Source: Alphaproteobacteria bacterium (GTDB lineage Bacteria; Pseudomonadota; Alphaproteobacteria; Caulobacterales; Aquidulcibacteraceae). From it: a stretch of 64,000 nucleotides of DNA. Every line of letters begins with the position of its first letter. The stretch's first letter is position 1. The notes under the pieces are model-generated. The model was not told the DNA's origin, ran no database searches, and worked only from the letters and a program-made list of their open reading frames with translations. Location: contig JAPLOL010000044.1 in the NCBI GenBank assembly GCA_026400735.1, forward strand, positions 19,984 to 83,983, written 5' to 3'. Both the position numbers and the translations under genes were made by a program. Positions 17,895-26,452 of this stretch are shown piece by piece.

Positions 17895-17937
17895 CCCTAA
17901 TCAGCCCCTCGGGAGCAAAGCCCCCGAAGCTTAGTTC

Positions 17938-18396
17938 TTAGCGACCAACGTTCTGCACGAGCTGGCCAACTGCGTTCACGCGCTCGTTGATCGGCTGCAG
18001 CGTTTCCTTCGCGAGGCCCTGGACCAGCTCAGAAACTTCAGTCACTTCCGCGACATAGGCCTCGAAGGCGCCCTTGGCGTAGTCATTTTGCTTTTCAGCG
18101 AATTCTTGGACGCTCTTCGAGGTCATGAGCGACTTCGTCACCGCGACATGATTTTCAATGGCGGCCTTTTGGAAGGCGACAGCGCGCGCCGACAGGGTCT
18201 CGAAGCCCTTTTGAGCGGCGGTAGCCGAAGCAACCCAAGCTTCCAGGTTTTGCTTGCCGAAAGACGAGGCTTCCGAGAACGCAGCGATGCTGCGGTCAAT
18301 GTTCTCGCGGACCGTTTCGGTCGACGTCGAGGTGAAGGTTTCGAAAGCTTCCGTTGCCGACTTGGCGGCGCGGGGGGCGGTCTTCGCAGTGGCCAT
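17938..18396 (-). CDS. phasin family protein
   Basis: The 152-residue, almost entirely helical protein is rich in Ala, Glu and Lys. Its middle (KQNLEAWVASATAAQKGFETLS, then EFAEKQNDYAKGAFEAYVAEVTEV) matches the phasin_2 pattern. Phasins coat polyhydroxyalkanoate granules and control their number and size. Its presence suggests PHA storage, although no PHA synthase is in the window. It is monocistronic with its own terminator and a long upstream region rich in GANTC sites. Confidence 0.88.
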   Translation of the reverse strand: MATAKTAPRAAKSATEAFETFTSTSTETVRENIDRSIAAFSEASSFGKQNLEAWVASATAAQKGFETLSARAVAFQKAAIENHVAVTKSLMTSKSVQEFAEKQNDYAKGAFEAYVAEVTEVSELVQGLAKETLQPINERVNAVGQLVQNVGR

Positions 18397-18779
18397 GATG
18401 GACTCCGTTCAGTTGCCTAGGCCGCTGCCGGCCCAGAATGAATGATGAGCCACCGGGGAAGCGGCGACTCTGTGGAGCCTATATGTTATGCTGCACCTGC
18501 GAAGTCAACGATAATTATGCTGCAACGCAACATGCAGCCCTGCCCCGCCAATTCTGCATGTTCCCGTCAGATTGTTCATCTCGCGTTAACCACGTTTTCC
18601 ACACCCTCTACGTGTAGGACTGAATCAGCTTCGCCAGATCAGAAACATTAACCCCGCTAAAGAACTGCATCTTAAGTCGGTCTAATGAATCTGTAAGCTG
18701 CACACGGCACGCGATTTGCCTGAAATAGTCCGTGATTGTGCGGGATTGGTCATCGATGACGTCAGCGGGTGGTTCGAAG
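18397..18779. promoter_or_regulatory. divergent phasin / DD-carboxypeptidase control region with GANTC cluster
   Basis: The 383-base gene-free region contains four GANTC sites (GACTC 18401 and 18466; GAATC 18622 and 18687), the CcrM methylation sequence of Caulobacterales-type bacteria. It is more AT-rich than the flanking genes. A single TTTTCCACA (18594-18602) fits a loose DnaA-box pattern but is not strong evidence. No small gene was found on either strand. Confidence 0.4.
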
Positions 18780-19814
18780 ATGCGGATGGTTGCGGGCGCC
18801 TTCGTGGCGCTCATTGCGTTCGGCTTTGTCGCGCCGGCCTCGGCGCAGGATCGCTACTCCGCGATCGTCGTGGATGCGCGCACCAATGAGGTGCTGCTTG
18901 AGGATCAGGCCGACGAGGCCCGCTTCCCAGCATCGCTCACGAAGATGATGACATTGTACATGCTGTTCGAGGCGATCGAGCGCGGTGACATGACGCTCGA
19001 TACCCGCCTCACAGCCTCGCGCAACGCCGCCCGTCAGCCTCCGTCACGTCTAGGCCTTGCCTGTTCGCGCCGCCGCGGCTGTGACTCTATTACGGTCGAC
19101 CAGGCGATCCGCGCGCTCGCAGTTCAATCAGCAAACGACGTCGCCGTGATGGTGGCCGAACGCCTCGGCGGCACCGAGTCGCGTTTCTCCGCCAACATGA
19201 CAGCGCGCGCTCGCGAACTTGGCATGAGCAACACGCGCTTCGCCAATGCCAGCGGCCTTCCGGACACCGCGCACCGCACGACGGCGCGCGACATGGCAAC
19301 GCTCTCAGAGGCCCTGTGGCGCGACTTTCCGCAATATTATCACTACTTCCAAACGCCGAGCTTCGCCTGGCGCCGCACGAACGGCCGCAACCACAACCGC
19401 TTGCTGGGCAGCGTTGAAGGCGTCGATGGCATCAAGACCGGCTACACCCGCGCCTCAGGCTTTAACTTGGCGACGATGACTGAGCGTGGCGGACGTCGCG
19501 TGATCGTAGTCGTCCTTGGTGGCGAGACCGCCGCTGCGCGCGACGCTCAAGTCGCCTATCTGATCGAAGGCGCCTACCAAGAGTATGCTCGTCGCGCCGA
19601 TCCGAACGCTGCTCAGTTCGCGTCGCTGCCAACGCGCCGCTTGGACGTTCAGCTCGCGCCAGGCACGCTTCAAGCCAACAGCGTGACGCCGCTGCCGCCC
19701 TCACCGTACCAGCTGTCGCAAGGCATGGTCATCGAGACGCTGTCGCCGGTCCGCGCGCCGATCGATGAACCAGTTGGCCAAGGCGACGAAGGCACCACCG
19801 AAGAAATGGAATAA
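18780..19814 (+). CDS. D-alanyl-D-alanine carboxypeptidase (peptidase S11, PBP5-like)
   Basis: The 344-residue exported penicillin-binding protein has a signal peptide ending at PASAQ (about 23). SLTK (S52-K55) provides the catalytic Ser and Lys, SAND is the SxN motif and DGIKTGYT the KTG motif. It trims the terminal D-Ala from peptidoglycan stem peptides in the periplasm. The ATG at 18780 gives a compact signal peptide; in-frame upstream starts (18732, 18756) would add 8-16 non-hydrophobic residues. The C-terminal region is Pro/Glu-rich with no clear amphipathic anchor. Confidence 0.92.
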   Translation: MRMVAGAFVALIAFGFVAPASAQDRYSAIVVDARTNEVLLEDQADEARFPASLTKMMTLYMLFEAIERGDMTLDTRLTASRNAARQPPSRLGLACSRRRGCDSITVDQAIRALAVQSANDVAVMVAERLGGTESRFSANMTARARELGMSNTRFANASGLPDTAHRTTARDMATLSEALWRDFPQYYHYFQTPSFAWRRTNGRNHNRLLGSVEGVDGIKTGYTRASGFNLATMTERGGRRVIVVVLGGETAAARDAQVAYLIEGAYQEYARRADPNAAQFASLPTRRLDVQLAPGTLQANSVTPLPPSPYQLSQGMVIETLSPVRAPIDEPVGQGDEGTTEEME

Positions 19815-19818
19815 GCGC

Positions 19819-20250
19819 CTAGCGCTTCTTCTTCAGCAAACGATCCCGCGCGGCTGTGAGCCGCGCGGCTTCGTTATGGGTGCCGCCACGATCGGGATGT
19901 GCTTGGGTCATCTTGGACCGATAGGCGCGGCGGATCTCATCAGGGCCGGCAGTCGGGCCCACCCCAAGCAGCCTCCGAGCTGCTAAATCTTCCGGCGCAT
20001 CTTGTGCTGGCGATACCGGGGCGGGCGCGCGCCAGCGCTCGATCTGAGGCCACAAAACCCAGCTCAACGCCGCTAGACTCGCGAAGGTGATCGCGGGACT
20101 GATCAGTCCGCGCAGCAGACAAACTAATGCTGCACCTGCGAGCAATACGGTAGGCCAACGCCGCATAAGTTCCGCGCGATGGATGCCGCCAAGCCGCGTC
20201 AGAAACAGAACCCCGAAAATCAGGGTGAGGGCAAGCAGGACCGGTAGCAA
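19819..20250 (-). CDS. membrane-anchored J-domain protein
   Basis: The 143-residue protein has two or three N-terminal hydrophobic segments (1-17, 34-45 and 48-66) and ends in a short J domain. RRLLGVGPTAGPDEIRRAYR is helix I/II and AHPDRGG carries the HPD motif needed to stimulate DnaK ATPase. This topology resembles Tim14/DjlC-like co-chaperones acting at the inner membrane. The start is TTG at 20250 with GGAGG four to five bases upstream. It ends convergently with the carboxypeptidase gene, 4 bases apart. Confidence 0.82.
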   Translation of the reverse strand: MLPVLLALTLIFGVLFLTRLGGIHRAELMRRWPTVLLAGAALVCLLRGLISPAITFASLAALSWVLWPQIERWRAPAPVSPAQDAPEDLAARRLLGVGPTAGPDEIRRAYRSKMTQAHPDRGGTHNEAARLTAARDRLLKKKR

Positions 20251-20304
20251 AGGACCTCCGCGACCGTGCGACGTCGGCCAAGGAGGCGCGTTAGCACGCC
20301 CTGG

Positions 20305-21174
20305 TTAGAATTTCAGCGCTTCGCCGTCGAAGCCGGGCAGCTTCAAGGTGATGAACAAATCGCGCAGCTCTTGGCGGGCCGCCACGTGCGCCATGCGCAT
20401 GTCCACGGGGACGCCCTCGCCGTCGAGGTCGAGCAGCGTCAGTCCTTGAGGGAAAAGCTCCCGAAAAATCACGCGCTCAGAAAGACCGGGCGCCAACCGG
20501 AAGCCAATGCGGCTGGAGAGCGTCGACAGCGCTTTTCCGACACGCTGTTTATTCTTGGCTTCGATCTTTGATGTCGCCGTACGGTTGCGCAGCACCACCC
20601 AGTCGATCGGCGTGCGCGCGGCGAGTGCCTTCTTCTTGCGGCTCTCCCAGACCATTTCGCTGTAGATCGACGGACGCACGATATCGGCGCAGTTCTCGTC
20701 GATATCTCCCAACAGGTCGAAATCCACAAAACTGTCGTTGAGCGGCGTGATCAAGGTATCCGCCCAAGAGTGAGCGAGCCGAGCCAGATAGGAATCACCG
20801 CCAGGGCTATCGATGACGATGAAGTCACAAGTCTCGGCGAGCCGCTTCAGAGCAGAGCGGAAAGCTGCATCCTCCTCGGCCTCCGCGTCGTCCATCGAGC
20901 GCTGTGCGCTTTCCTGCAGCTCCAGGATCTGAGGCGACGGCAGGTGCGCGCCGCGCGTTGCGATCCAGCGTGAGCGGTTCTCGATATAGCGGGTGAGCGA
21001 ACGCTGGCGGACATCGAGATCAAGCACGCCGGTCCGGCGTCCCATCCGCATCAACGCCACGATCACGTGCATCGCGACAGTCGACTTGCCGGCGCCGCCC
21101 TTTTGGTTGCCGACAACGATCACATGCGCGCGACGCGGTTCAAGTTCAGGCTCGAAGGCATGGGCAAGGCTCAC
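20305..21174 (-). CDS. mipZ: division-plane positioning ATPase MipZ
   Basis: The product is about 289 residues from GTG 21174. VIVVGNQKGGAGKSTVAMH is the deviant Walker A of MinD/ParA ATPases and DLDVRQRSLTRYIENR the A' region. FIVIDSPGGDSYLARLAH and LNDSFVDFDLLG are hallmark stretches of Caulobacter MipZ, as are WVVLRNR and RVIFRELFPQGLTLLDL. MipZ binds ParB near the origin and forms a gradient that blocks FtsZ assembly away from midcell. The frame remains open to 21273, so a longer N-terminus is possible; GTG 21174 best fits the family length (about 275). Confidence 0.93.
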   Translation of the reverse strand: MSLAHAFEPELEPRRAHVIVVGNQKGGAGKSTVAMHVIVALMRMGRRTGVLDLDVRQRSLTRYIENRSRWIATRGAHLPSPQILELQESAQRSMDDAEAEEDAAFRSALKRLAETCDFIVIDSPGGDSYLARLAHSWADTLITPLNDSFVDFDLLGDIDENCADIVRPSIYSEMVWESRKKKALAARTPIDWVVLRNRTATSKIEAKNKQRVGKALSTLSSRIGFRLAPGLSERVIFRELFPQGLTLLDLDGEGVPVDMRMAHVAARQELRDLFITLKLPGFDGEALKF

Positions 21175-21262
21175 CGGCGCGCCCCGCCCAGCTGGACGGG
21201 CGCTGCGCTCTTGAACTGAGCTGCTGCGCCGACACACATGCGTTAAACCTCGTTGATCGAGG

Positions 21263-21277
21263 TTAAGGCACACTTAA
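21263..21277. promoter_or_regulatory. CtrA-type binding motif TTAA-N7-TTAA
   Basis: TTAAGGCACACTTAA exactly matches the full CtrA consensus and lies 89 bases before the mipZ start and 43 bases before panC. A 7-bp inverted repeat (AACCTCG / CGAGGTT, 21246-21264) abuts it. The position fits control of mipZ, panC or both. Confidence 0.55.
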
Positions 21278-21319
21278 GCGGCTTGACGCCCGCTCGCCTC
21301 CCATGGATTGCGAACCGGA

Positions 21320-22168
21320 ATGATCACTCCCCTGCCAGTCGTCCGCGACGTTCCCTCGCTCCGCAAAGAGATCGTGACCTGGCGCGCGTCGGGCTTGAGG
21401 GTGGGCTTGGTGCCGACGATGGGCGCTCTTCACGAAGGCCATCTCTCACTTGTGCGCACGGCGAAAGAGAAGTGCGATCGTGTCGTCACGACTTTGTTCG
21501 TCAACCCGCGCCAATTTGCGCCTCATGAGGATTTCGAGCGTTATCCGCGCGACGAAGCGGGTGATTCAGCGTTGCTCGCCAGCGCAGGGTGCGATTTGCT
21601 CTACGCGCCAGAGCGCGCCGTGATGTACCCGGAGGGCTTCGCCACCAATGTCATCGTCAGCGATGTCTCGACGCCGCTCGAAGGCGAATTTCGCCCGCAC
21701 TTCTTTGGCGGCGTCGCCACTGTGGTCGCCAAGCTATTGCTGCAGTCTCTGCCCGACGCGGCGTTCTTCGGTGAAAAGGATTACCAGCAACTCCAAGTGA
21801 TCGAGCGCATGACGCGTGATCTCGACATCCCCGTGGCGATTGAAGGTTGCGCAACGGTGCGTGAGCATGACGGCCTCGCGATGAGCTCACGCAACGCATA
21901 TCTCAACGCCTATGAGCGCCGCATCGCGGCGCGGCTAAATCATATCATGCACGACGCCATTAAGGCGGTGCGAGGCGGTGCGGCGATTGCAGCCACGGAG
22001 GCTGAAGCGGCTCGCCACCTCCTCGCCGCCGGCTTTACCAGCGTGGACTACATAGCTATTCGCGACGCGGAAACGCTTTCGTCGATCACCGACCTCTCGC
22101 GACCCGCGCGCATTCTCGCGGCCGCCTGGCTGGGCAAGACGCGGCTTATCGACAACATGGCAGTCTGA
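21320..22168 (+). CDS. panC: pantothenate synthetase
   Basis: The 282-residue enzyme joins pantoate and beta-alanine with ATP in coenzyme A synthesis. LVPTMGALHEGHLSLV carries the HIGH-like nucleotide motif (HEGH). Also visible are LFVNPRQFAPHEDFERYPR, FFGEKDYQQLQVIERM and the KMSKS-like MSSRNAYL. ATG 21320 follows CCGGA; an upstream in-frame TTG (21308) is less likely. The gene is divergent from mipZ. No panB or panD is present in the window. Confidence 0.95.
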   Translation: MITPLPVVRDVPSLRKEIVTWRASGLRVGLVPTMGALHEGHLSLVRTAKEKCDRVVTTLFVNPRQFAPHEDFERYPRDEAGDSALLASAGCDLLYAPERAVMYPEGFATNVIVSDVSTPLEGEFRPHFFGGVATVVAKLLLQSLPDAAFFGEKDYQQLQVIERMTRDLDIPVAIEGCATVREHDGLAMSSRNAYLNAYERRIAARLNHIMHDAIKAVRGGAAIAATEAEAARHLLAAGFTSVDYIAIRDAETLSSITDLSRPARILAAAWLGKTRLIDNMAV

Positions 22169-22316
22169 TTAGGGCGTGCGCTAGGCGTATTCCCTCGATA
22201 GCGCCGCCGAATTTTCCCCGCTCAGGCGTTTGGAACGGAACTGCGGCGCGCGCCGGTTAATCCTTACCGGCAGGGCGCACCTGGGAGAGTGTGGCGCCGT
22301 CGAGGGGAGCCAAATA

Positions 22317-24713
22317 ATGACCCGCAAACGCAAATGGGCGTATGCAGTCAGCGCGATCGCGATCGCACTGATGCTGACGCCAAATCTCGTCTGGGCGCAG
22401 GATGCTGCACCGGTCGAAGAAGAAGAAATCATCGTCACAGCCACGCACCGCGCACAATCGATTCAAGACGTGCCGTTCTCCGTGAACGCGCAAACGCAAG
22501 AAGACATCGAGCGCAGCGGCGCGACGTCGCTGGAAGATCTGAGCCGCAACGTAGCCGGCATGAGCGTTCAAAACCTCGGACCTGGCCAAAGCCAAGTCTC
22601 GCTCCGCGGCGTCTCCGCCGGTCAAATCGTTCGCGACCAGCCGGGCGTCAAAGAACAAGTCGGCGTCTATCTTGATGACTCGGTCATCTCGCTCTCGCTC
22701 TTCACGCCGGACCTTGATCTCTACGATCTGAACCGCGTCGAGACTCTGCGCGGCCCGCAAGGCACGCTGTTCGGTTCCGGCAATGTCGGCGGCACGATCC
22801 GCTACATCACCAACCAACCTGATCTCGATGTGTTCGAAGGCTCGCTCGAAGGCCAGCTGAACATGATCGAAGATGGCGGCGAAGGCGGCCATCTCAAAGG
22901 CATGATCAACGTGCCGCTCGTGCCGGGCGTTCTCGCCATGCGCGCTGTAGGCTATCACACAGAATACGGCGGCTTCATCGATGCGCTCCGCGAAGGCGGG
23001 GGCGTCAGCGAAGACGTCAACGATGGTGAGCGTTCGGGCGTGCGCCTCGCGTTCGCGATCCAACCGTCGCCGAACCTCTCGATCACCCCGCGCTTCATCT
23101 ATCAGAACGTGCAAGTGAACGGGTTCAATCGCCAAGAGGTGTTCAACCTCTTCGCCAACCCCTTTACCGGCGCCCTTCCCGGCGGTCGCACCCCGGTGAT
23201 GTTCCAAGAGCGTCAACAATATCTGTTGCTCGACGAAGAGTTCAGCGACGAGATGTTCCTGGCTGACCTCAATGTGAATTATGACTTCGGCAACGTGCAG
23301 CTCACCTCGGTGACCAGCTACGTCAACCGCAGCATTCTCGCGAGCCGCGACGCCAGCGCGCTCACGGGCAGCGTCTCGGTGGACCTCGGTTTCCCGAATG
23401 CGGCCGTCGTGCTGCCGTCGAACCTGCGTGACACCACCGACCTGGAGCAATTCACGCAAGAAGTGCGCTTGGCTTCGGATTACGACTCGCCATTCCAGTG
23501 GCTTGTCGGCGCCTTCTACTCAGACGTTGACCGCTCGTATCGTCAACGTCTGCCAACGCCCGGCTACGATGCGTTCACTGACGCTACGCTTGGCGCCGGC
23601 ACATCGGCAGCGGTTGCAAACGGCTTCCCGGCCAACTCGCCGTACAATTCCGACCTGCCCTACAACATCCGTCAGTGGGCGTTGTTCGGTGAAGCAAGCT
23701 ATGACCTAACCGAGCGTCTGACGGTCACCGCTGGCGCGCGTTACTACCAATTCGACGAAAAGCGTGACTTCGTCTCCGGCGGCCTCTTCGCCAACGGCGA
23801 CCGTCGCCACGACGAAACGTCGTCGAACGGCATCACGCCGCGCATCATTGCCAGCTACGACCTGACGCCTGAAGTTGCCTTGAACGTTCAGGCCAGCCAA
23901 GGCTTCCGTCTGGGTGGCGTCAACGATCCGCTGAACATCCCGCTCTGCTCAGCTGCGGACGTCGCTATCTTCGGCGGCTATCAAAGCTACCAGGACGAAA
24001 CGTCGTGGAATTACGAAGCTGGCGTGAAGGTGACGCGTCCGCGCTACACCTTCAACGGGGCCGTGTACTACAACGACATCAGCGACCTGCAGGTCACGCT
24101 CGACGCGGGCTCATGTTCATCGCGCGTTGTCTTCAACGTGCCGGACGCTCACGCGGCCGGTGTCGAAGTTGAGTTCGGTTGGGAGCCAGTTGATGGCTTG
24201 CAACTAAGCCTGGCTGGCGGCTGGACCGAAGCCCAATTCGACTCGACGGTTGTCGACGGTCTCGGCAACGTTCTGGGCGGCATCCAAAAGGGCAACCGCT
24301 TGGCGTCAGTTCCGGAATGGCAAGCTTCGGCGACGGCCGCCTATTATTGGCCGATCAGCTGGGGTGAAGGCATGGAAGCCTTCGTCGCTGGCTCAGTCCA
24401 GCACATCGGCAACCGCTTCACGCAACCGGGCGACCAAGTCCCAGGCGCGGGCAACTTCCGTTCAAACCTGGCCTTCGGCGGCGCCACCGGCACGGGCGTG
24501 ACGGCGCTCAACCTCGAACTGGAAGAGTACACGCTGCTCAACCTGAACGCGGGCGTTCAAAACGACGATTGGGGCGTCACGCTCTTCGTCAACAATGCAA
24601 CGGATGAGAATGCCAATCTCTCGTTCGACCGCGAACGTGGCGGCCGGGCGCGCTTGGCCTTCTCGACCAACCAACCTCGGACGATCGGCGTAACCGTTCG
24701 CCGCAACTTCTAA
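22317..24713 (+). CDS. TonB-dependent outer membrane receptor
   Basis: The 798-residue receptor starts at ATG 22317 with GGGGAG 9 bases upstream. The signal peptide ends near LVWAQ (26). EEEIIVTATHRAQSIQDVP is the usual TonB-box/plug start and VETLRGPQGTLFGSGNVGG the plug signature. A long Asp/Asn/aromatic-rich beta-barrel follows, ending in a C-terminal Phe (VRRNF). Such receptors import siderophores, vitamins or oligosaccharides using TonB-ExbBD energy. The substrate is not predictable. It is monocistronic, closed by a strong terminator. Confidence 0.95.
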   Translation: MTRKRKWAYAVSAIAIALMLTPNLVWAQDAAPVEEEEIIVTATHRAQSIQDVPFSVNAQTQEDIERSGATSLEDLSRNVAGMSVQNLGPGQSQVSLRGVSAGQIVRDQPGVKEQVGVYLDDSVISLSLFTPDLDLYDLNRVETLRGPQGTLFGSGNVGGTIRYITNQPDLDVFEGSLEGQLNMIEDGGEGGHLKGMINVPLVPGVLAMRAVGYHTEYGGFIDALREGGGVSEDVNDGERSGVRLAFAIQPSPNLSITPRFIYQNVQVNGFNRQEVFNLFANPFTGALPGGRTPVMFQERQQYLLLDEEFSDEMFLADLNVNYDFGNVQLTSVTSYVNRSILASRDASALTGSVSVDLGFPNAAVVLPSNLRDTTDLEQFTQEVRLASDYDSPFQWLVGAFYSDVDRSYRQRLPTPGYDAFTDATLGAGTSAAVANGFPANSPYNSDLPYNIRQWALFGEASYDLTERLTVTAGARYYQFDEKRDFVSGGLFANGDRRHDETSSNGITPRIIASYDLTPEVALNVQASQGFRLGGVNDPLNIPLCSAADVAIFGGYQSYQDETSWNYEAGVKVTRPRYTFNGAVYYNDISDLQVTLDAGSCSSRVVFNVPDAHAAGVEVEFGWEPVDGLQLSLAGGWTEAQFDSTVVDGLGNVLGGIQKGNRLASVPEWQASATAAYYWPISWGEGMEAFVAGSVQHIGNRFTQPGDQVPGAGNFRSNLAFGGATGTGVTALNLELEEYTLLNLNAGVQNDDWGVTLFVNNATDENANLSFDRERGGRARLAFSTNQPRTIGVTVRRNF

Positions 24714-24736
24714 TCACGCAAAGATCAACCTCCTCG

Positions 24737-24765
24737 GGGCCGCGGCAAAAGCTGCGGCCCTTTTT
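24737..24765 (+). terminator. intrinsic terminator of TonB receptor gene
   Basis: A 10-position GC-rich stem (GGGCCGCGGC / GCTGCGGCCC, one G-T pair) with an AAAA loop is followed by TTTTTC, 24 bases after the receptor stop codon. Confidence 0.88.
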
Positions 24766-24795
24766 CTTTGCGATTGGCCCGCTTAGGCTCGGCGC

Positions 24796-26343
24796 ATGAG
24801 CTGGGACAAAGACATTGAAGAACTCCGCCGCCGCGAAGCGTTGGCTGAGCGGATGGGCGGCGATGATCGCGTCGCACGCCAGAAGGCATCGGGAAAACTG
24901 ACGGCGCGCGAGCGCGTCGACGCGCTGCTCGATCGGGGCAGCTTTCACGAGACCGGCAAGATCGCCGGCAAAGCGGAATACGGCGCCGACAACCAACTCG
25001 CATCATTTCGCGCCACGCCGTTCGTGATCGGTCGCGGAGAAATCGATGGCCGCCCGGTGTGCGTGCAATCGGATGACTTCTCTGTCCGCGGCGGGGCCGC
25101 CGATGCGGGCATATGGCAGAAGCTGGTCTTCGCCGAGCAGATGGCGAACGAATATCGCATGCCGCTCATACGCATGGTCGACGGCACCGGCGGCGGCGGC
25201 TCCGTGAAAATGTTGGAGAAAGATCCGCGCACTTACATTCCGCAGACCCCGGGCTGGGAATGGGTCGTCGCGAATATGGCGAGCGTGCCGGTCGTGGCGC
25301 TCGCGCTTGGGCCATGCGCCGGCTTGGGCGCGGGTCGCGTGGCGGCAAGCCACTACAGCGTCATGGTCCAAGGCCTGAGCCAAGTGTTCGTCGCAGGCCC
25401 TCCCGTTGCAAAGGCGATTGGTGAGAACGTCGACAAGGAAGGGCTCGGCGGCGCTGACATCAACGGCAAGAACGGCGTCGTCGATGACATCGTCGCCACT
25501 GAAGGCGAAGCATTTGCCGCTGCGCGAAAATTTCTCTCGTACCTGCCCGCTTCGATCCACGAACGCCCGGCGCGCATAGAGACAAACGATCCAATCGATC
25601 GACGCGACGACACTTTGATCAACGCCGTGCCGCGCGATCGACGCGTGCCCTATCGCATGCGCCGCATCGTAGAGGCGTGCGTGGATGCCGGCACATTCTT
25701 CGAAACCGGCCGCCAATGGGGCCGGGGCCTCATCACCGGTTTCGCGCGCATCGATGGCTACAGCGTCGCCGTGCTCGCAGGTGATCCGCACTTCATGGGC
25801 GGCGCGTGGACCGCGGACGTGTGCCGCAAGCTCATCAAGCACGTAGACCTCGCGCAGACATTCCATTTGCCAGTCGTCCACTTCGTCGACTGCCCAGGGT
25901 TCGCTGTCGGCGTAAAGCACGAGCGCGCGGCGACAGTGAAACTCGGCGTGCAAGCAATGGCCGCCGTTTATCAAGCGCGCGTGCCGTGGTGCTCCATCGT
26001 CGTGCGCCAAGCGTTCGGCCTTGCAGGCTCCGCGATGATGAATCCAACGCGCACCAAGTTGCGCTATTGCTGGCCATCCGGCGATTGGGGTTCGCTGCCG
26101 CTTGAAGGCGGCATCGAGGCTGCGTTCAAAGCGGAACTCGAAGCCCACGCCGATCCCGCTACGCGCCTTGCCGAAATCCGCGCCTGGGCCGAAGCATTGC
26201 GCTCGCCCTTCCGCACTGCCGAGAGCTTCTACGCGGAAGAGATCATTGACCCGCGCGATACGCGAGCCCTGTTATGCGAGTGGGCGACCCTGGCGCAGCG
26301 CGCGACGGAAACCGGTCCAAGCAGCTTTGGCATGAGGCCATAA
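24796..26343 (+). CDS. acyl-CoA carboxylase, carboxyltransferase (beta) subunit
   Basis: The 515-residue biotin-dependent carboxyltransferase has two crotonase-type halves. The N-terminal half has GKLTARERVDALLDRGSFHE, typical of PccB/MccB proteins, then GGGGSVKML and ALGPCAGLGAGRVAASHY as the oxyanion and acyl-CoA region. The C-terminal half has HFVDCPGFAVGVKHERAATV and RQAFGLAGSAMM. It moves carboxyl from carboxybiotin to an acyl-CoA. It does not clearly match the propionyl or methylcrotonyl subgroup. A biotin carboxylase that could partner it lies 33 kb away at 58996-60996. Confidence 0.9.
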   Translation: MSWDKDIEELRRREALAERMGGDDRVARQKASGKLTARERVDALLDRGSFHETGKIAGKAEYGADNQLASFRATPFVIGRGEIDGRPVCVQSDDFSVRGGAADAGIWQKLVFAEQMANEYRMPLIRMVDGTGGGGSVKMLEKDPRTYIPQTPGWEWVVANMASVPVVALALGPCAGLGAGRVAASHYSVMVQGLSQVFVAGPPVAKAIGENVDKEGLGGADINGKNGVVDDIVATEGEAFAAARKFLSYLPASIHERPARIETNDPIDRRDDTLINAVPRDRRVPYRMRRIVEACVDAGTFFETGRQWGRGLITGFARIDGYSVAVLAGDPHFMGGAWTADVCRKLIKHVDLAQTFHLPVVHFVDCPGFAVGVKHERAATVKLGVQAMAAVYQARVPWCSIVVRQAFGLAGSAMMNPTRTKLRYCWPSGDWGSLPLEGGIEAAFKAELEAHADPATRLAEIRAWAEALRSPFRTAESFYAEEIIDPRDTRALLCEWATLAQRATETGPSSFGMRP

Positions 26344-26452
26344 TTGTGTGGCGGCGCCGTAATGTAACGGACATTACCGCTCGTCGCGTGGGCCGGTTGA
26401 TCAATCGCAAGGCCTGCGCGGCAAGGACACTGCGTCGGCTAGCACGCTCCCG

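Noticed and set aside
18594..18602. Possible DnaA box TTTTCCACA
   Set aside because: A single loose match with no cluster of boxes or AT-rich unwinding region; not enough for an origin.
22257..23459. 400-codon leftward frame opposite the TonB receptor gene
   Set aside because: Antisense shadow of a strongly supported receptor; composition is Arg/Ala/Val-rich with no motif.
25003..26148. 381-codon leftward frame opposite the carboxyltransferase gene
   Set aside because: Antisense shadow created by GC-rich codon use; no recognisable domain.
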